Below are positions 36,711 to 46,063 of a stretch of DNA of 64,000 bases, piece by piece. A program made the translations under genes and the position numbers. The notes under the pieces are model-generated. The model was not told the DNA's origin, made no database searches, and saw only the letters and a program-made list of their open reading frames with translations. The first letter of the stretch is position 1. Each line of letters starts with the position of its first letter. This DNA comes from CAVVVS01 sp963751355 (GTDB taxonomy: Bacteria > Bacteroidota > Ignavibacteria > Ignavibacteriales > Ignavibacteriaceae), in contig CAVVVS010000041.1 of the NCBI GenBank assembly GCA_963751355.1, positions 1 to 64,000 of the forward strand, given 5' to 3'.

Positions 36711-38519
36711 CTATTGCACTCTAAACCAATCGAAATCTACATAACCTGCATCCCGTGTTTTCAATTTTCGGGTACAGAATAAACCTACTTTGGCACCAAT
36801 CCATCGGCCTTTTACAGCTTTAAAAAGATCTCCGATTTCAATAAAATCCTTTCCATCAAAGCTATAGCTAAATTGACATATCGCGCCGCTATCAACTTTT
36901 ACTCGGAAGTAAATATCGCCGTTCTTTACTTTTGTAATTTCCGTTTCTTTTTCCGGATCTCCTTTATCAGCATTTAAACATGTTGTATAAATTAGGTGGA
37001 TTCCATTCTCCTGGTTAGTTAACGCAAGATAAGCATAGCTTGCACCCATTACGACAAATCCCACTTTATCCCCCACAGATAGAGGCTTAAAAGACAACTT
37101 AGTAGTAGCACTAAATTTTTCAGCTGGAAATTTCTGTGTCAAAATATTAGGAACGTCCCAATAATTTTTAAAATCTTTAGGCAAAAGTTGAGCGTATAAT
37201 CTTAAAAAACCGTATCCGGATGTAAAAGCCCATGTTGCTTCCGGATTAGCTTGCCACTGCCATTGAAGCCCTAAATTAATACTATTAAATTCGTCTGACT
37301 TTTGTGGAACCTGGATAGGATAGACCTTGCCGACATCTGGTTTTTTATAAGTTAGAACAGGTTCACCGATTCCCTTGCTATTTTGGTCGATTCCAATTTC
37401 CGGCCAACCATTTTTCCATTTCATTGGTTCTAATAAATCAACTCTACCGTACGGTCCTCTGTCCTGGAAATGAATAAACCAAGATTGCCCGGATTTTGTT
37501 TCAACCCAGGCCCCCTGGTGCGGCCCATTGATATTTGTATTCCCTTGCGCTAATACTTTTCTCCTCTGATAAGGTCCGTAAATATTTTTTGAACGAAGGA
37601 CAATTTGCCATCCTACTTGAACACCTCCGGCAGGCGCAAAGACATAATAATAACCATTTCGTTTATAAAATTTAGGACCTTCAACATCATCATCTTTTTC
37701 ATGCCCGTCATAAACAATAGATCCGGTATCTAAAACTCTTGTTCCTTCAGAATTCATTTTATTAATTACCAATAAATTTCTGATACTTGCGCGGCTGCCT
37801 GCATAAGCATGTATTAGATATGCTTTGCCGTCATTATCCCATAATGGGCAAGGGTCTTCTAAACCTTTTCCTTCTTGAACTAGAATAGGAATTGACCAGG
37901 GACCTTCAGGATTTTTTGCTTTAACCATATATATTCCATATTCAACATCAGGATAATAAATATAAAATTCACTTTTATGATATCTAATTGCGGGCGCCCA
38001 TACTCCATTACCATGCTGCATTTTTGAATAAACATCATATGGAGGTTGACGCAAAAGAGCATGTCCAATTAAAGTCCAATTTACCAGGTCTTTGGAATGA
38101 AGAATTGGTAAACCAGGAATTTGATCAAAGCTTGATGCAACTAAATAATAATCATCACCAACTCTAATTACATCCGGATCTGAATAGTCGGCATAAATAA
38201 TCGGATTTTTATAATAACAGTTTCCTAAATCCGGTACCCAGCCCTCGGATTCGAATTTAGTATTTTTTTCAACCTCTTGTGCAGGCAGAACAGAAGAGAA
38301 AAATAAAAGTAAAATTGCTAATAGTAATGTTGTTTGAATGAATTTAAAAATTAATGAATGGCTTATATAAAAATCTAGTTTTAAAAATTTAGGATTTAAT
38401 TTTTTATAATTTATAATTTTTTCAAGAAATTGCTTTTTGCCTATTGCTTTTTGTCTATTGCCCACTGCCAATTGCCTATTATCTTCATTCAGCTCACTAC
38501 TAAACTTATTATCATTCAT
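36711..38519 (-). CDS. GH43 glycosidase (arabinofuranosidase/xylosidase type), exported, with an odd N-terminus
   Basis: A 602-residue enzyme. The five-bladed propeller of family 43 starts at NPIIYADYSDPDVIRVGD (base Asp), continues with LEDPCPLWDNDGKAY (middle Asp) and DDVEGPKFYKRNGYYYV (acid Glu), and a C-terminal sandwich follows (EFNSINLGLQWQWQ onward). These enzymes act on arabinan, xylan or arabinogalactan side chains. The ATG at 38519 has a strong GGAGGTGA site inside the end of the CE8 gene. It precedes about 50 residues, partly encoded by a 14-bp minisatellite (NRQLAVGNRQKAIGKKQ), before a normal signal peptide (ending LPAQE). Confidence 0.86.
   Translation of the reverse strand: MNDNKFSSELNEDNRQLAVGNRQKAIGKKQFLEKIINYKKLNPKFLKLDFYISHSLIFKFIQTTLLLAILLLFFSSVLPAQEVEKNTKFESEGWVPDLGNCYYKNPIIYADYSDPDVIRVGDDYYLVASSFDQIPGLPILHSKDLVNWTLIGHALLRQPPYDVYSKMQHGNGVWAPAIRYHKSEFYIYYPDVEYGIYMVKAKNPEGPWSIPILVQEGKGLEDPCPLWDNDGKAYLIHAYAGSRASIRNLLVINKMNSEGTRVLDTGSIVYDGHEKDDDVEGPKFYKRNGYYYVFAPAGGVQVGWQIVLRSKNIYGPYQRRKVLAQGNTNINGPHQGAWVETKSGQSWFIHFQDRGPYGRVDLLEPMKWKNGWPEIGIDQNSKGIGEPVLTYKKPDVGKVYPIQVPQKSDEFNSINLGLQWQWQANPEATWAFTSGYGFLRLYAQLLPKDFKNYWDVPNILTQKFPAEKFSATTKLSFKPLSVGDKVGFVVMGASYAYLALTNQENGIHLIYTTCLNADKGDPEKETEITKVKNGDIYFRVKVDSGAICQFSYSFDGKDFIEIGDLFKAVKGRWIGAKVGLFCTRKLKTRDAGYVDFDWFRVQ
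38429..38483. repeat. 14-bp minisatellite inside the GH43 N-terminal coding region
   Basis: Four tandem 14-base units: ATTGCTTTTTGCCT (38429), ATTGCTTTTTGTCT (38443), ATTGCCCACTGCCA (38457) and ATTGCCTATTATC (38471). A 14-bp step shifts the reading frame by two bases per unit, so copy-number change would switch the GH43 frame on or off unless three copies change. Confidence 0.7.
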
Positions 38520-38520
38520 T

Positions 38521-39507
38521 TTATTTCACCTCCGGCTGCCAGTTACCAAAAATATTTTTTAAGGTATATTTTTCAGCCTCTTTAGAAGTCACCTGCTTCG
38601 ACCATTTTACTCTCGCCTCTGGATTTGCACCTGGACCGTAAGATTTATATTTAGAGTACCTGGCTGTTTTTTCCCTTTCAGGGTCTCTCCAATTGTTCCA
38701 GCCAGCAGATATAATCTGAGGTCCTAAATAACAATTTAAGTATGCTACAGCAGCATGTGGTCTCCAGGGTCGTCCTAAGTATACCTTTTTTAACCCGGAA
38801 TCTGCAATAAGTTTACAGTTTAAAAAGACATAGCCGAATTTTTGATTTGGGGAAGTTGAAGCAGCAGTTTCGAAAGAATTCTTTTTACTTTTTATTAAAC
38901 AGTTCTTAAAAACAGCAGTTGCATCTCCAAAGATATAATCAGTAGTACCCTCTATATAACAATCGACATAATATTGTCTGCTAGAATCATTTGCAGCATA
39001 AAGAGTATCTTGATTTCCAATAATCCTACAATTTTTAATTATGCACCTATCGGCTTCAACTGCAAGAGCCAAAGCCTGACCAACTCTGCCGGCAGAATTT
39101 TCGAATGTTATATTTTCTGCAGTAAAATCATTTCCTTGAACAAGTACTGTATATGAAGTAAAAGTATTTATATCACCTTTCCCATGATAATCTCCATAAG
39201 TAATAATTGTACTGTCTTTACTTTGCCCAATTAAAGTAATTTTGGTTTTCCAGGAAGGTATTACAACCTTTTCGTTATAAATCCCATTCTTCACAAAAAT
39301 TGTTACTCTTTTTTGAGCAACATCGGGAGTTGCATTTATTGCAGCCTGAATTGTTGTATAATCCCCTGAGCCATCTTTGGCAACCACGAAATAATATTTA
39401 TTTACACTTTGATAAAGAGTATTTGAATCCGCTAATAGAGTTCTGTCGCTAGACAAAATAGAAAGACATATTAAGACAAATACGAATAGAAATAATTTAT
39501 TTTTCAT
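38521..39507 (-). CDS. CE8 pectin methylesterase (exported)
   Basis: A 328-residue pectinesterase with all family blocks: VAKDGSGDYTTIQAAINATPD, GQALALAVEADRC, NCRIIGNQDTLYAA with the Gln-Asp pair, YIEGTTDYIFGDATAVF with the second Asp, and YLGRPWRPHAAV with the Arg. It removes methyl groups from galacturonan so that lyases and GH28 can act. A signal peptide precedes it. Its stop codon is two bases from the GH43 start, and it lies in the DUF4861-CE8-GH43 run behind the operator at 41161. Confidence 0.93.
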   Translation of the reverse strand: MKNKLFLFVFVLICLSILSSDRTLLADSNTLYQSVNKYYFVVAKDGSGDYTTIQAAINATPDVAQKRVTIFVKNGIYNEKVVIPSWKTKITLIGQSKDSTIITYGDYHGKGDINTFTSYTVLVQGNDFTAENITFENSAGRVGQALALAVEADRCIIKNCRIIGNQDTLYAANDSSRQYYVDCYIEGTTDYIFGDATAVFKNCLIKSKKNSFETAASTSPNQKFGYVFLNCKLIADSGLKKVYLGRPWRPHAAVAYLNCYLGPQIISAGWNNWRDPEREKTARYSKYKSYGPGANPEARVKWSKQVTSKEAEKYTLKNIFGNWQPEVK

Positions 39508-39749
39508 ACTATATGAATTAGTAATTTTAAGAGATTAAATTATTCTTAACAAAAGGAATCACAAAGAAATATTTTTATAATTACATCAATTTCTCAAGTA
39601 TGCACAAGAATATTTATTCTCACATATATTAGCAGCCAATTCTAAATTTTAGATAGAGAGTACTTCCTGAAATCCATATTCCTATGGATCTTTATATCAA
39701 GATGCTTTCCAAAATTTCTGAAAACATATTTAACCTAATACACGTTCTC

Positions 39750-41048
39750 TTAAAAACTTATTTTAATTGGTTCACTTAAAGTTTTGATTGTGTTGTTTAG
39801 GTAAACTTTGAATTCATTTATATTTTTTATTCCACCGGGCTCTTTATCCCAAGCAGCAGCAAAATAATAAACTAATCTGCCATTCATTGGATTTAAAACT
39901 ACGATATGACTTAGACTATCTTCAGTGATTTTGTCCAGATCTTTTAATTTATAAAACAGAACAATACCAAGATTATCATTATCACCTGCAAGGCTTTGTT
40001 TGCCGTACAGGCCAATGTAACCCCACTTAATTTTTTTGTCATTTGATTTAATAAATTTACAATTCTCATGCTTTGCAAACCCGGTACATAAAATAGATTT
40101 CTTACCTTTAATATTTAATTTTACTTTAGTCAGCCTGCTGCCTGCATTGATCGATAGGTTGGAGATTAGATTGAATTTTTCATTCCCTACTTTCCAGCCT
40201 AAATACTTTGTTAAAACATCAGCCTGAATAGGACCATCTGCATTTATTTTACATTCTTCTTTTTCGAGCTTACTTAAAGTATTCACTTTATTATCATACC
40301 ACATTGCAATTGAGCCGATACCAAGCGACTCACCTACTTTGAAAATATCCATTCCCCAGGGCAGCATTTTAGTATAAGATTCTGCGCTATTAGATATTAA
40401 GTCGTGAACACCCATTTTTTGAAGCACCATTTCATGAGTTTTTTTCCCGGTTATATCGTTCCTGTTTCTAGAATCAAGATAAAATCTATAAGCAATTAAA
40501 TCTGACTCCCAACTAGGCCCTTCAATCCTATAAAGCGCATCATGAGCAAAATGATCTTTTGGGACAACTGTTGAATCAATATCAACAAACCTGCCGCCAG
40601 TATAATAACCTTTTATTTTTTTATAATCCGTTTTTATTCCTAACACTGCCTGTGCTCTTTGTTTATAATGTCTTTTAATATTACCGTTCTTGGAATAATG
40701 AATAACAAAATCTTTTTTTTCATTGGGATTAAAAGAAGTGATAAACAATATTTTAGATTGCGAACCTTCACCGGATGCAGGTATAAATTGGCTGGGTACT
40801 TCAATTTTTCCTGAGGAAACAAAAAAATCTTTGTAGTTAAATTGAGAATATTTCTCTTTTATTTTTTTCAAATTAATGGAAATTACAACATCCTTTCTTT
40901 CTAATTTTGTATTATTTGTAGCTGTTACCTTAAAAGAATATTTATAATCATTTGATTTATCAGATTTATTCTGTTTGATTGAAAATCCGAAGAGTAATGC
41001 AATACCCATAATAAAAAGAAGTAATTTAAATGAAATCTTTTTCTTCAT
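39750..41048 (-). CDS. DUF4861 exported protein
   Basis: A 432-residue protein starting at the ATG at 41048 (GGAAA upstream) rather than the TTG at 41060. An N-terminal membrane/signal segment (KISFKLLLFIMGIALLFGF) is followed by a jelly-roll-like beta protein with DALYRIEGPSWESDLIAYRFYLDSRN, MVLQKMGVHDLI, and YYFAAAWDKEPGGIKN near the end. These fit DUF4861, a family that occurs in pectin loci of Bacteroidota and has no settled activity. It heads the CE8-GH43 operon and is preceded by a LacI-type promoter-operator, so it belongs to the pectin regulon. Confidence 0.8.
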   Translation of the reverse strand: MKKKISFKLLLFIMGIALLFGFSIKQNKSDKSNDYKYSFKVTATNNTKLERKDVVISINLKKIKEKYSQFNYKDFFVSSGKIEVPSQFIPASGEGSQSKILFITSFNPNEKKDFVIHYSKNGNIKRHYKQRAQAVLGIKTDYKKIKGYYTGGRFVDIDSTVVPKDHFAHDALYRIEGPSWESDLIAYRFYLDSRNRNDITGKKTHEMVLQKMGVHDLISNSAESYTKMLPWGMDIFKVGESLGIGSIAMWYDNKVNTLSKLEKEECKINADGPIQADVLTKYLGWKVGNEKFNLISNLSINAGSRLTKVKLNIKGKKSILCTGFAKHENCKFIKSNDKKIKWGYIGLYGKQSLAGDNDNLGIVLFYKLKDLDKITEDSLSHIVVLNPMNGRLVYYFAAAWDKEPGGIKNINEFKVYLNNTIKTLSEPIKISF

Positions 41049-41160
41049 TTTTATTTCCAAATTTATTTAACATTTTTTTATGATTTAAAAATCAAAATTC
41101 TCCGAAGGATATGGAGTCTTTTATCCAAAATTGAACGGAAGTAAGAAAAATAGATAAATA

Positions 41161-41224
41161 CTTAATCGATAACTTTATCGTTTAATAAGTTAAATATTTT
41201 TATTTGTCTTGTCAAGTTAAATTG
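41161..41224 (-). promoter_or_regulatory. Promoter-operator module 4 (LacI-type) for DUF4861-CE8-GH43
   Basis: On the minus strand AATTTAACTTGACA (41211-41224) is followed after 29 bases by CGATAAAGTTATCG (41166-41179), flanked by CTTAAT/ATTAAG-like arms (41161-41189). It ends about 113 bases before the DUF4861 start. The arrangement repeats that at 36519-36591. Confidence 0.6.
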
Positions 41225-41710
41225 ATTCATAAACTATAAATTGTAGTTAGTTTGGTAATAAATCTATACACATTGGACCATAAATAAAGTGACCGAAAAA
41301 GATTTGTAAAAATGTCGTTGGGTAATAATATAGGTAACCAAGAATTATAAAGGTTATCTATGAGAAATTCAGCCCGAATAATTTCTTATAGGTAAATGAA
41401 GTAATATTACTTTTTAGATAAAAAGATTTCAAATTAGATCTTATGTATTTTGGGATTTGTACCCCTGTCATTTGGCTCCAGATATTGCCCGCTCATAGGT
41501 TCAAATCTGGATTAGGATTCAATCCAATTCTGATTAGAAAATCAGTTTGGGAAAATTTTTTGGGGGGAATATTTTAAATTCCATTAATTAGCGAATAACT
41601 CAAAGAACTTTTTTACAAAACCTATTGTTTGGAAATTATTTTATCTAATTGGCTCTTTACTTTCCTGTCAGGCTTTGGCGGATTAAAGAGATTATTCTGT
41701 TTTTAACAGA
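41225..41710. other. Intergenic region at the junction of pectin locus and accessory island
   Basis: About 490 bases without a supported gene, at the change from the pectin locus to the accessory island. A GGTTCAAATC string near 41490 resembles a tRNA T loop but has no matching stem, so it is not called as RNA. No insertion-sequence ends were found. Confidence 0.35.
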
Positions 41711-42745
41711 CTAATTATTAATGACTTTTATTGTTTGATTTTGCTTATAAAGCTTAACTAGTTTTAAGATCAATTTTAAGTCCAAACTTTTATTATTGTT
41801 AATTGCATCCTTTATATAAGGATAAATTTTATCAGCAAAATTGAATATTGAATATAAATATCTATCTTTCTTCTTCATCTTGTTCGCTTCAATTTTTAGA
41901 CTATATTTTTTACCTAAAAATATTTTATAATAGTACGCAGGGAATAACGTATAATCAAGCGATTCATGTAAAATAGTTTTATCGTGATTATCCCGAATGC
42001 CTTGTTGCTCAGCTATCTTAAAAAGCAACTTATTTAAGGAGTCACTAAAAAAATGGGTAATTTCGTGAAGCATAATCATAATATTCTCATCAACCGATAT
42101 ATTATTTCCATTACGAATAAATATTCCCGAATTTGCTCCTCCATCTGAATTATTCGGAGTAGGATTGAATAGTAAACAAACTTTAAAACTATCTGGTGGT
42201 CCCTTTACATTGTAAAGTCTAATAATCTTTGTCAGCAATTCAGAAACATTTAATTCTCTTAACCTGCTTTCAATTTTTTCCTTTTGTTCAGGTAAATAAT
42301 TATTTTTATCCCATAAAGAATCGAAATTATTTTTAAAAGCATATAAAGTTTTTTTTATTATTTTAATTTCAGCCGAATTCACTTTTGATGAAAGGCAAAA
42401 TATTGCAGTATCAAGGTCACTATTTTCTAAGAAGCAAGCCTCAAACTTTCCCCAACCATATTTCTGTCTGATTTTAGAGTATTTTGATAATAAAGAAGAT
42501 TGGTTCTTTGTTATCGTATAATTTTTTGACCAATATTTAAATGTGTTTTCATCACAATATTCTGACCATTTAGATAAATTGTCCACCATTGTAAATAAGC
42601 TTGCTGGATAATTAACTTTTAGACTTATTATAAAAGTCTTAATCTTGGGTGAATTGTTTTGAGGCTTTATATAATTAAGATAGAATATCGCAATCAAAAT
42701 GCAAAATAAAATAAAATGTCTATTTAATTTTATTGGAAATTTCAT
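41711..42745 (-). CDS. Exported or membrane-anchored HExxH metallopeptidase-like protein
   Basis: A 344-residue protein with a single N-terminal hydrophobic segment (HFILFCILIAIFYLNYI) and no lipobox, so secreted or anchored outside the membrane. Its centre carries IMIMLHEITHFFSDSLNKL, an HExxH zinc site, and 30-40 residues later HESLDYTLFPAYYY, where the Glu could be the third ligand of a gluzincin. No known family is recognised. It shares a ~100-base upstream repeat with the UvrD-like gene next to it, so the two may form a functional pair. A peptidase role is inferred from the motif alone. Confidence 0.6.
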   Translation of the reverse strand: MKFPIKLNRHFILFCILIAIFYLNYIKPQNNSPKIKTFIISLKVNYPASLFTMVDNLSKWSEYCDENTFKYWSKNYTITKNQSSLLSKYSKIRQKYGWGKFEACFLENSDLDTAIFCLSSKVNSAEIKIIKKTLYAFKNNFDSLWDKNNYLPEQKEKIESRLRELNVSELLTKIIRLYNVKGPPDSFKVCLLFNPTPNNSDGGANSGIFIRNGNNISVDENIMIMLHEITHFFSDSLNKLLFKIAEQQGIRDNHDKTILHESLDYTLFPAYYYKIFLGKKYSLKIEANKMKKKDRYLYSIFNFADKIYPYIKDAINNNKSLDLKLILKLVKLYKQNQTIKVINN

Positions 42746-42869
42746 TTACATACCTTAATAGTATAATTAATTAGACCGAAAGCACTGCTAATTAAATGGC
42801 ATGTTATCCCGCTTTAATTGCAACCTAACAAATTTCAAACTTTATCATATAAACCAAATTAATAGTTTT

Positions 42870-42970
42870 ATGTGTATGTCTTAATTTGTTTATCATATCC
42901 CCATCTTGAATATCGTGGCTAATTATGTGTGGAATAACTTAATAATATTTTTGTTTAAATACATAAAATT
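42870..42970. repeat. Upstream repeat, copy A (before the metallopeptidase gene)
   Basis: About 100 bases that match copy B (45905-46010): both hold GTCTTAAT, then ATATCGTGGYTAATTATGT, AACTTAATAATATTTTT and TTAAATRCATAAAA in the same order. It ends about 125 bases before the metallopeptidase start. In the core (42910-42970) I estimate over 80 percent identity by eye. The remainder of 42746-43203 shows no gene. Confidence 0.65.
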
Positions 42971-43203
42971 ATTTTTCTCAATTGACTTTCTATATAATCG
43001 GTTAATCCTATTGTTATAAGTGAATTTAAAATTGTTTTAATTTTGATATCCATAATCGGTTATGTATAATAACACTAACTATAGGGAAATCTCCCATCTA
43101 CAAGCACAAAGTTGATGAGAGATAAAATTCCCATATTTGCTACGAATCCCAACATTACTTTTTCAAGATGTTTTGTTCGGCTTTTTCTTTTTTAGCTGTA
43201 GTA

Positions 43204-45810
43204 CTAGTTTACCCCCACCGTATAATCACATCCATATAAATAATTTGAACAACCATAAAATTGTCCATAAGGACCATTCCTTAAAACGAGATCCGCTGTT
43301 AAACAACGCGGGCATTTTCTAATCCCTACTTGATTGTTCCCCAATTCCAATTCTTTAATAAATTTTGATTTGTAGGAACTGTCTGCAATGAAATAAACTT
43401 TTTCTTTTGCTCGTGTCATAGCGACATAAAACAATCGCCTTTCTTCACCATTTTCGTACTGGTCGGCCTCACTCAAGAGAAGATTTAGAACTAAATCATC
43501 TGATATTTCGGATGGGAAACCGTGCTTGCCAGAATTACAATTTATAATTATTACTATGTCAGCTTCAAGTCCTTTTGCTTTGTGAACAGTAAGGAATTGA
43601 GTAATTAATTTTTTTACTGTACCGTCTTCCAGTTTTACTCGGTATGAAATAAGTCCTTCTTGATTGTCAATCTGAAAAATGTTGTTTTCGTTTTTTATTC
43701 TGTCAATGTCAAAGTTATATCTACCGAGAATAAAAATTTTCTTGTTCTCAATGTTATTTACTAAAATTAGTTCATTAAAAATTTCCTTCAAGGTATTTGT
43801 ATCATCTTGGTTATCGGAAATTGAATACATAATTTTATAATTGGTGCTGTTGATGTTATTAGTTCCCCGTAATTCTTTCCTTGCTTGGTTTGGATTTTTG
43901 AGAATGAATTCGCTTGATAAATTTATTAGCGGATTATGAAAGCGATAAGTAGTTTCAATTTTTGATTTAACAGTATAACCAAAATAATTCTCAAACTCCT
44001 TGAATAAAGCAATATCGCTACCGCTAAATCTGTAAATTGATTGCCAGTCATCACCAACACAAAAAAGTTTACAGGCGGGATTATTTTCTTTGATTGCTTT
44101 TACAAGTTTGTATCTGCCTATAGAAATGTCTTGAAATTCATCAATGATAACATATTTAAACTGCCTCTTGTAATTTCCATTTGATAAATATGTTGTCGCT
44201 TTGTTTATCATATCGCTAAAATCAATTTCATTTTTCTCTACTAAATAATTCTCATACCTTTCAAAAATTGGCTTAATGATTTCAATAAAAAGATTGTTCC
44301 GCTGTCTGTGAAAATTATCTGCTGTTACTGAGTTACTTTTGATTATATCAGCAATTGTGAAGTTATTGGACTTCATCAAAGTGATGAATGTCTGAAATAA
44401 AGATATAAAACTATTTACTTCAACCTCAGCTGCATTCTTAATTATTTCCCAAATCTGTTGAGGAGTTATTGGTATTAAAGTTATTCCCGCATTGATCAAT
44501 TTTTCAGAAAGATTTTCAAAAAGTGTGCCCTCTGCCATTTCATAACTGAAAGTTTCAATCAATACTGTTCCATTTTGCTGATGTAAATTTCTTGCCCAGT
44601 TAATTTTATTGTTGTATGCAGTCTTTGCTTGATTATATGTCTGCCCACCTTTGGCAAACCATATAGGGACATCACCATTACGTGATATTCCAAAATGTTC
44701 TAAGTAAATTCTTCTGCCATTTTGATAAATTGAAAAGTCGGGTTTGTATTGCCTATGCTGCATATCAGCAGTATTTACTTCGTAAGGTTCTTCATAATTA
44801 TAAGTAATAGAGTTAAATAAAAGGAAATTTGCAATTTTGCATTCTTCAATACTTTTAACAACTTCCATTTTGAAAGTCATTTGATTATTAACTGGAACTG
44901 CTATTTGTTTATAAGTTCGGAAATTCTGGTCTTTTATGTATTGAATGTAGTCACCTTGATTTTCAAACTCAAATTGTGTTTTGGCTGGCTTTAAAAAATC
45001 GGTAAAGTATTTGGTAACTTTTCGTAAATAATTTTCATTCTGAATTAACTCATTGAAATATCTTTTTAGTAATGGTTTAAACTGATTTTCGTCGAAAATA
45101 CTCGGCTGTTGATCCTCAACTTCTGCAATAATGTCCTTTCCGAATTTGTGAAAGGTTTTTGCTTCTATGCCTTCAATTTGTATTCTATCTCTTAAGTCTT
45201 GTGCTGATTTATTAGTGAAAGATATCAATAGTATTTCGTTTGGTTTTGTTTTATAGCGGTCAATTACATAACTGACTTTTCCTATCGTAGTAGTTGTTTT
45301 ACCAGAGCCAGCACCCGCAATAATTATATTATTGTCCTCGTCAGTTACAATTGCAGTCCTTTGTTGATTATCAAGTTTTCGCCCCTCAATATTATTAAAA
45401 AAAAGATTGTAATTTTTTAATTCTTCTTTTACAAAACTCATGTTGCGTTCAGTTCTTATAATTTCGGATGAAGAAAAATAGTATAGAAAGGTTTTTATCG
45501 TTTTTACTTCATCATTTTGAAGTTTAATGTTTTCAAACGATTTTCCTTTTATTTCATTGTAAAGAGATGTATTACGTGTTTCCCAAATTGTTAGCAAGTA
45601 ATTGGTAAAGTAACCGTTTGTAAAATCAAGATATGTTGAAAACTGTTTTACTGCTTTTGAAATGAAGTCAAGTTTAGATCTAAATAAATCAAATAGTTTT
45701 TGGCGCTCTTCCTCCTTTTTCCTTTTATGTTGCCTGTACCATTTTTGGTATATAAACGCCACTATTGCCAGGACGATTATTATTAAAATTGGCAATAACT
45801 CGTTTTCCAT
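43204..45810 (-). CDS. Membrane-anchored UvrD-like helicase with nuclease-like insert and zinc finger
   Basis: An 868-residue superfamily 1 helicase. Residues 5-22 form a membrane segment. The helicase motifs are the Q motif LDNQQRTAI (146), Walker A AGAGSGKTTTT (165), SFTNKSA, Walker B VIIDEFQD (554), GDDWQSIYRFSGSD, and motif VI VAMTRAKEKV. Between motifs at about 315-425 an insert carries YKPDFSIY and IYLEHFG, the D...E pattern of PD-(D/E)XK nucleases as in HelD-type proteins. The C-terminus CPRCLTADLVLRNGPYGQFYGCSNYLYGC is a topoisomerase-type four-cysteine finger. A role in DNA repair or in defence against foreign DNA is possible. Neighbours are a metallopeptidase and an integrase remnant. 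Confidence 0.83.
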   Translation of the reverse strand: MENELLPILIIIVLAIVAFIYQKWYRQHKRKKEEERQKLFDLFRSKLDFISKAVKQFSTYLDFTNGYFTNYLLTIWETRNTSLYNEIKGKSFENIKLQNDEVKTIKTFLYYFSSSEIIRTERNMSFVKEELKNYNLFFNNIEGRKLDNQQRTAIVTDEDNNIIIAGAGSGKTTTTIGKVSYVIDRYKTKPNEILLISFTNKSAQDLRDRIQIEGIEAKTFHKFGKDIIAEVEDQQPSIFDENQFKPLLKRYFNELIQNENYLRKVTKYFTDFLKPAKTQFEFENQGDYIQYIKDQNFRTYKQIAVPVNNQMTFKMEVVKSIEECKIANFLLFNSITYNYEEPYEVNTADMQHRQYKPDFSIYQNGRRIYLEHFGISRNGDVPIWFAKGGQTYNQAKTAYNNKINWARNLHQQNGTVLIETFSYEMAEGTLFENLSEKLINAGITLIPITPQQIWEIIKNAAEVEVNSFISLFQTFITLMKSNNFTIADIIKSNSVTADNFHRQRNNLFIEIIKPIFERYENYLVEKNEIDFSDMINKATTYLSNGNYKRQFKYVIIDEFQDISIGRYKLVKAIKENNPACKLFCVGDDWQSIYRFSGSDIALFKEFENYFGYTVKSKIETTYRFHNPLINLSSEFILKNPNQARKELRGTNNINSTNYKIMYSISDNQDDTNTLKEIFNELILVNNIENKKIFILGRYNFDIDRIKNENNIFQIDNQEGLISYRVKLEDGTVKKLITQFLTVHKAKGLEADIVIIINCNSGKHGFPSEISDDLVLNLLLSEADQYENGEERRLFYVAMTRAKEKVYFIADSSYKSKFIKELELGNNQVGIRKCPRCLTADLVLRNGPYGQFYGCSNYLYGCDYTVGVN

Positions 45811-45904
45811 TTATAACCATCCTTTAAAAGTTGACGACATCACTTTAAGTATGCTAATAACGTTAATAGATATTCCATAGTTCTTATTAAATTTGGTTTG
45901 TCCC

Positions 45905-46010
45905 CATAGGTGTCTTAATGTAGTTACAATTTTCCAGCCCCTAGATATCGTGGTTAATTATGTTTGTTTTAACTTAATAATATTTTTGGTTAAATGCATA
46001 AAAATCTATT
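45905..46010. repeat. Upstream repeat, copy B (before the helicase gene)
   Basis: The partner of the repeat at 42870-42970, in the same orientation and at a like distance (about 95 bases) from the downstream gene start. Both copies therefore look like promoter or control regions rather than insertion-sequence ends. No open frame lies in it. Confidence 0.65.
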
Positions 46011-46040
46011 AAAATTATTTTACTGAATTCTTAAGTTAAA

Positions 46041-46063
46041 GTCCTTAGCAATCTGCTAAGGAC
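46041..46063 (-). terminator. Intrinsic terminator of the HTH gene
   Basis: A perfect 10-bp stem, GTCCTTAGCA (46041-46050) and TGCTAAGGAC (46054-46063), with a 3-base loop. On the minus strand it is followed by a T-rich stretch. The stop codon of the HTH gene lies within the stem. Confidence 0.75.

Noticed and set aside
41485..41510. GGTTCAAATC string like a tRNA T loop
   Set aside because: The flanking bases do not pair and no other tRNA arm is present.
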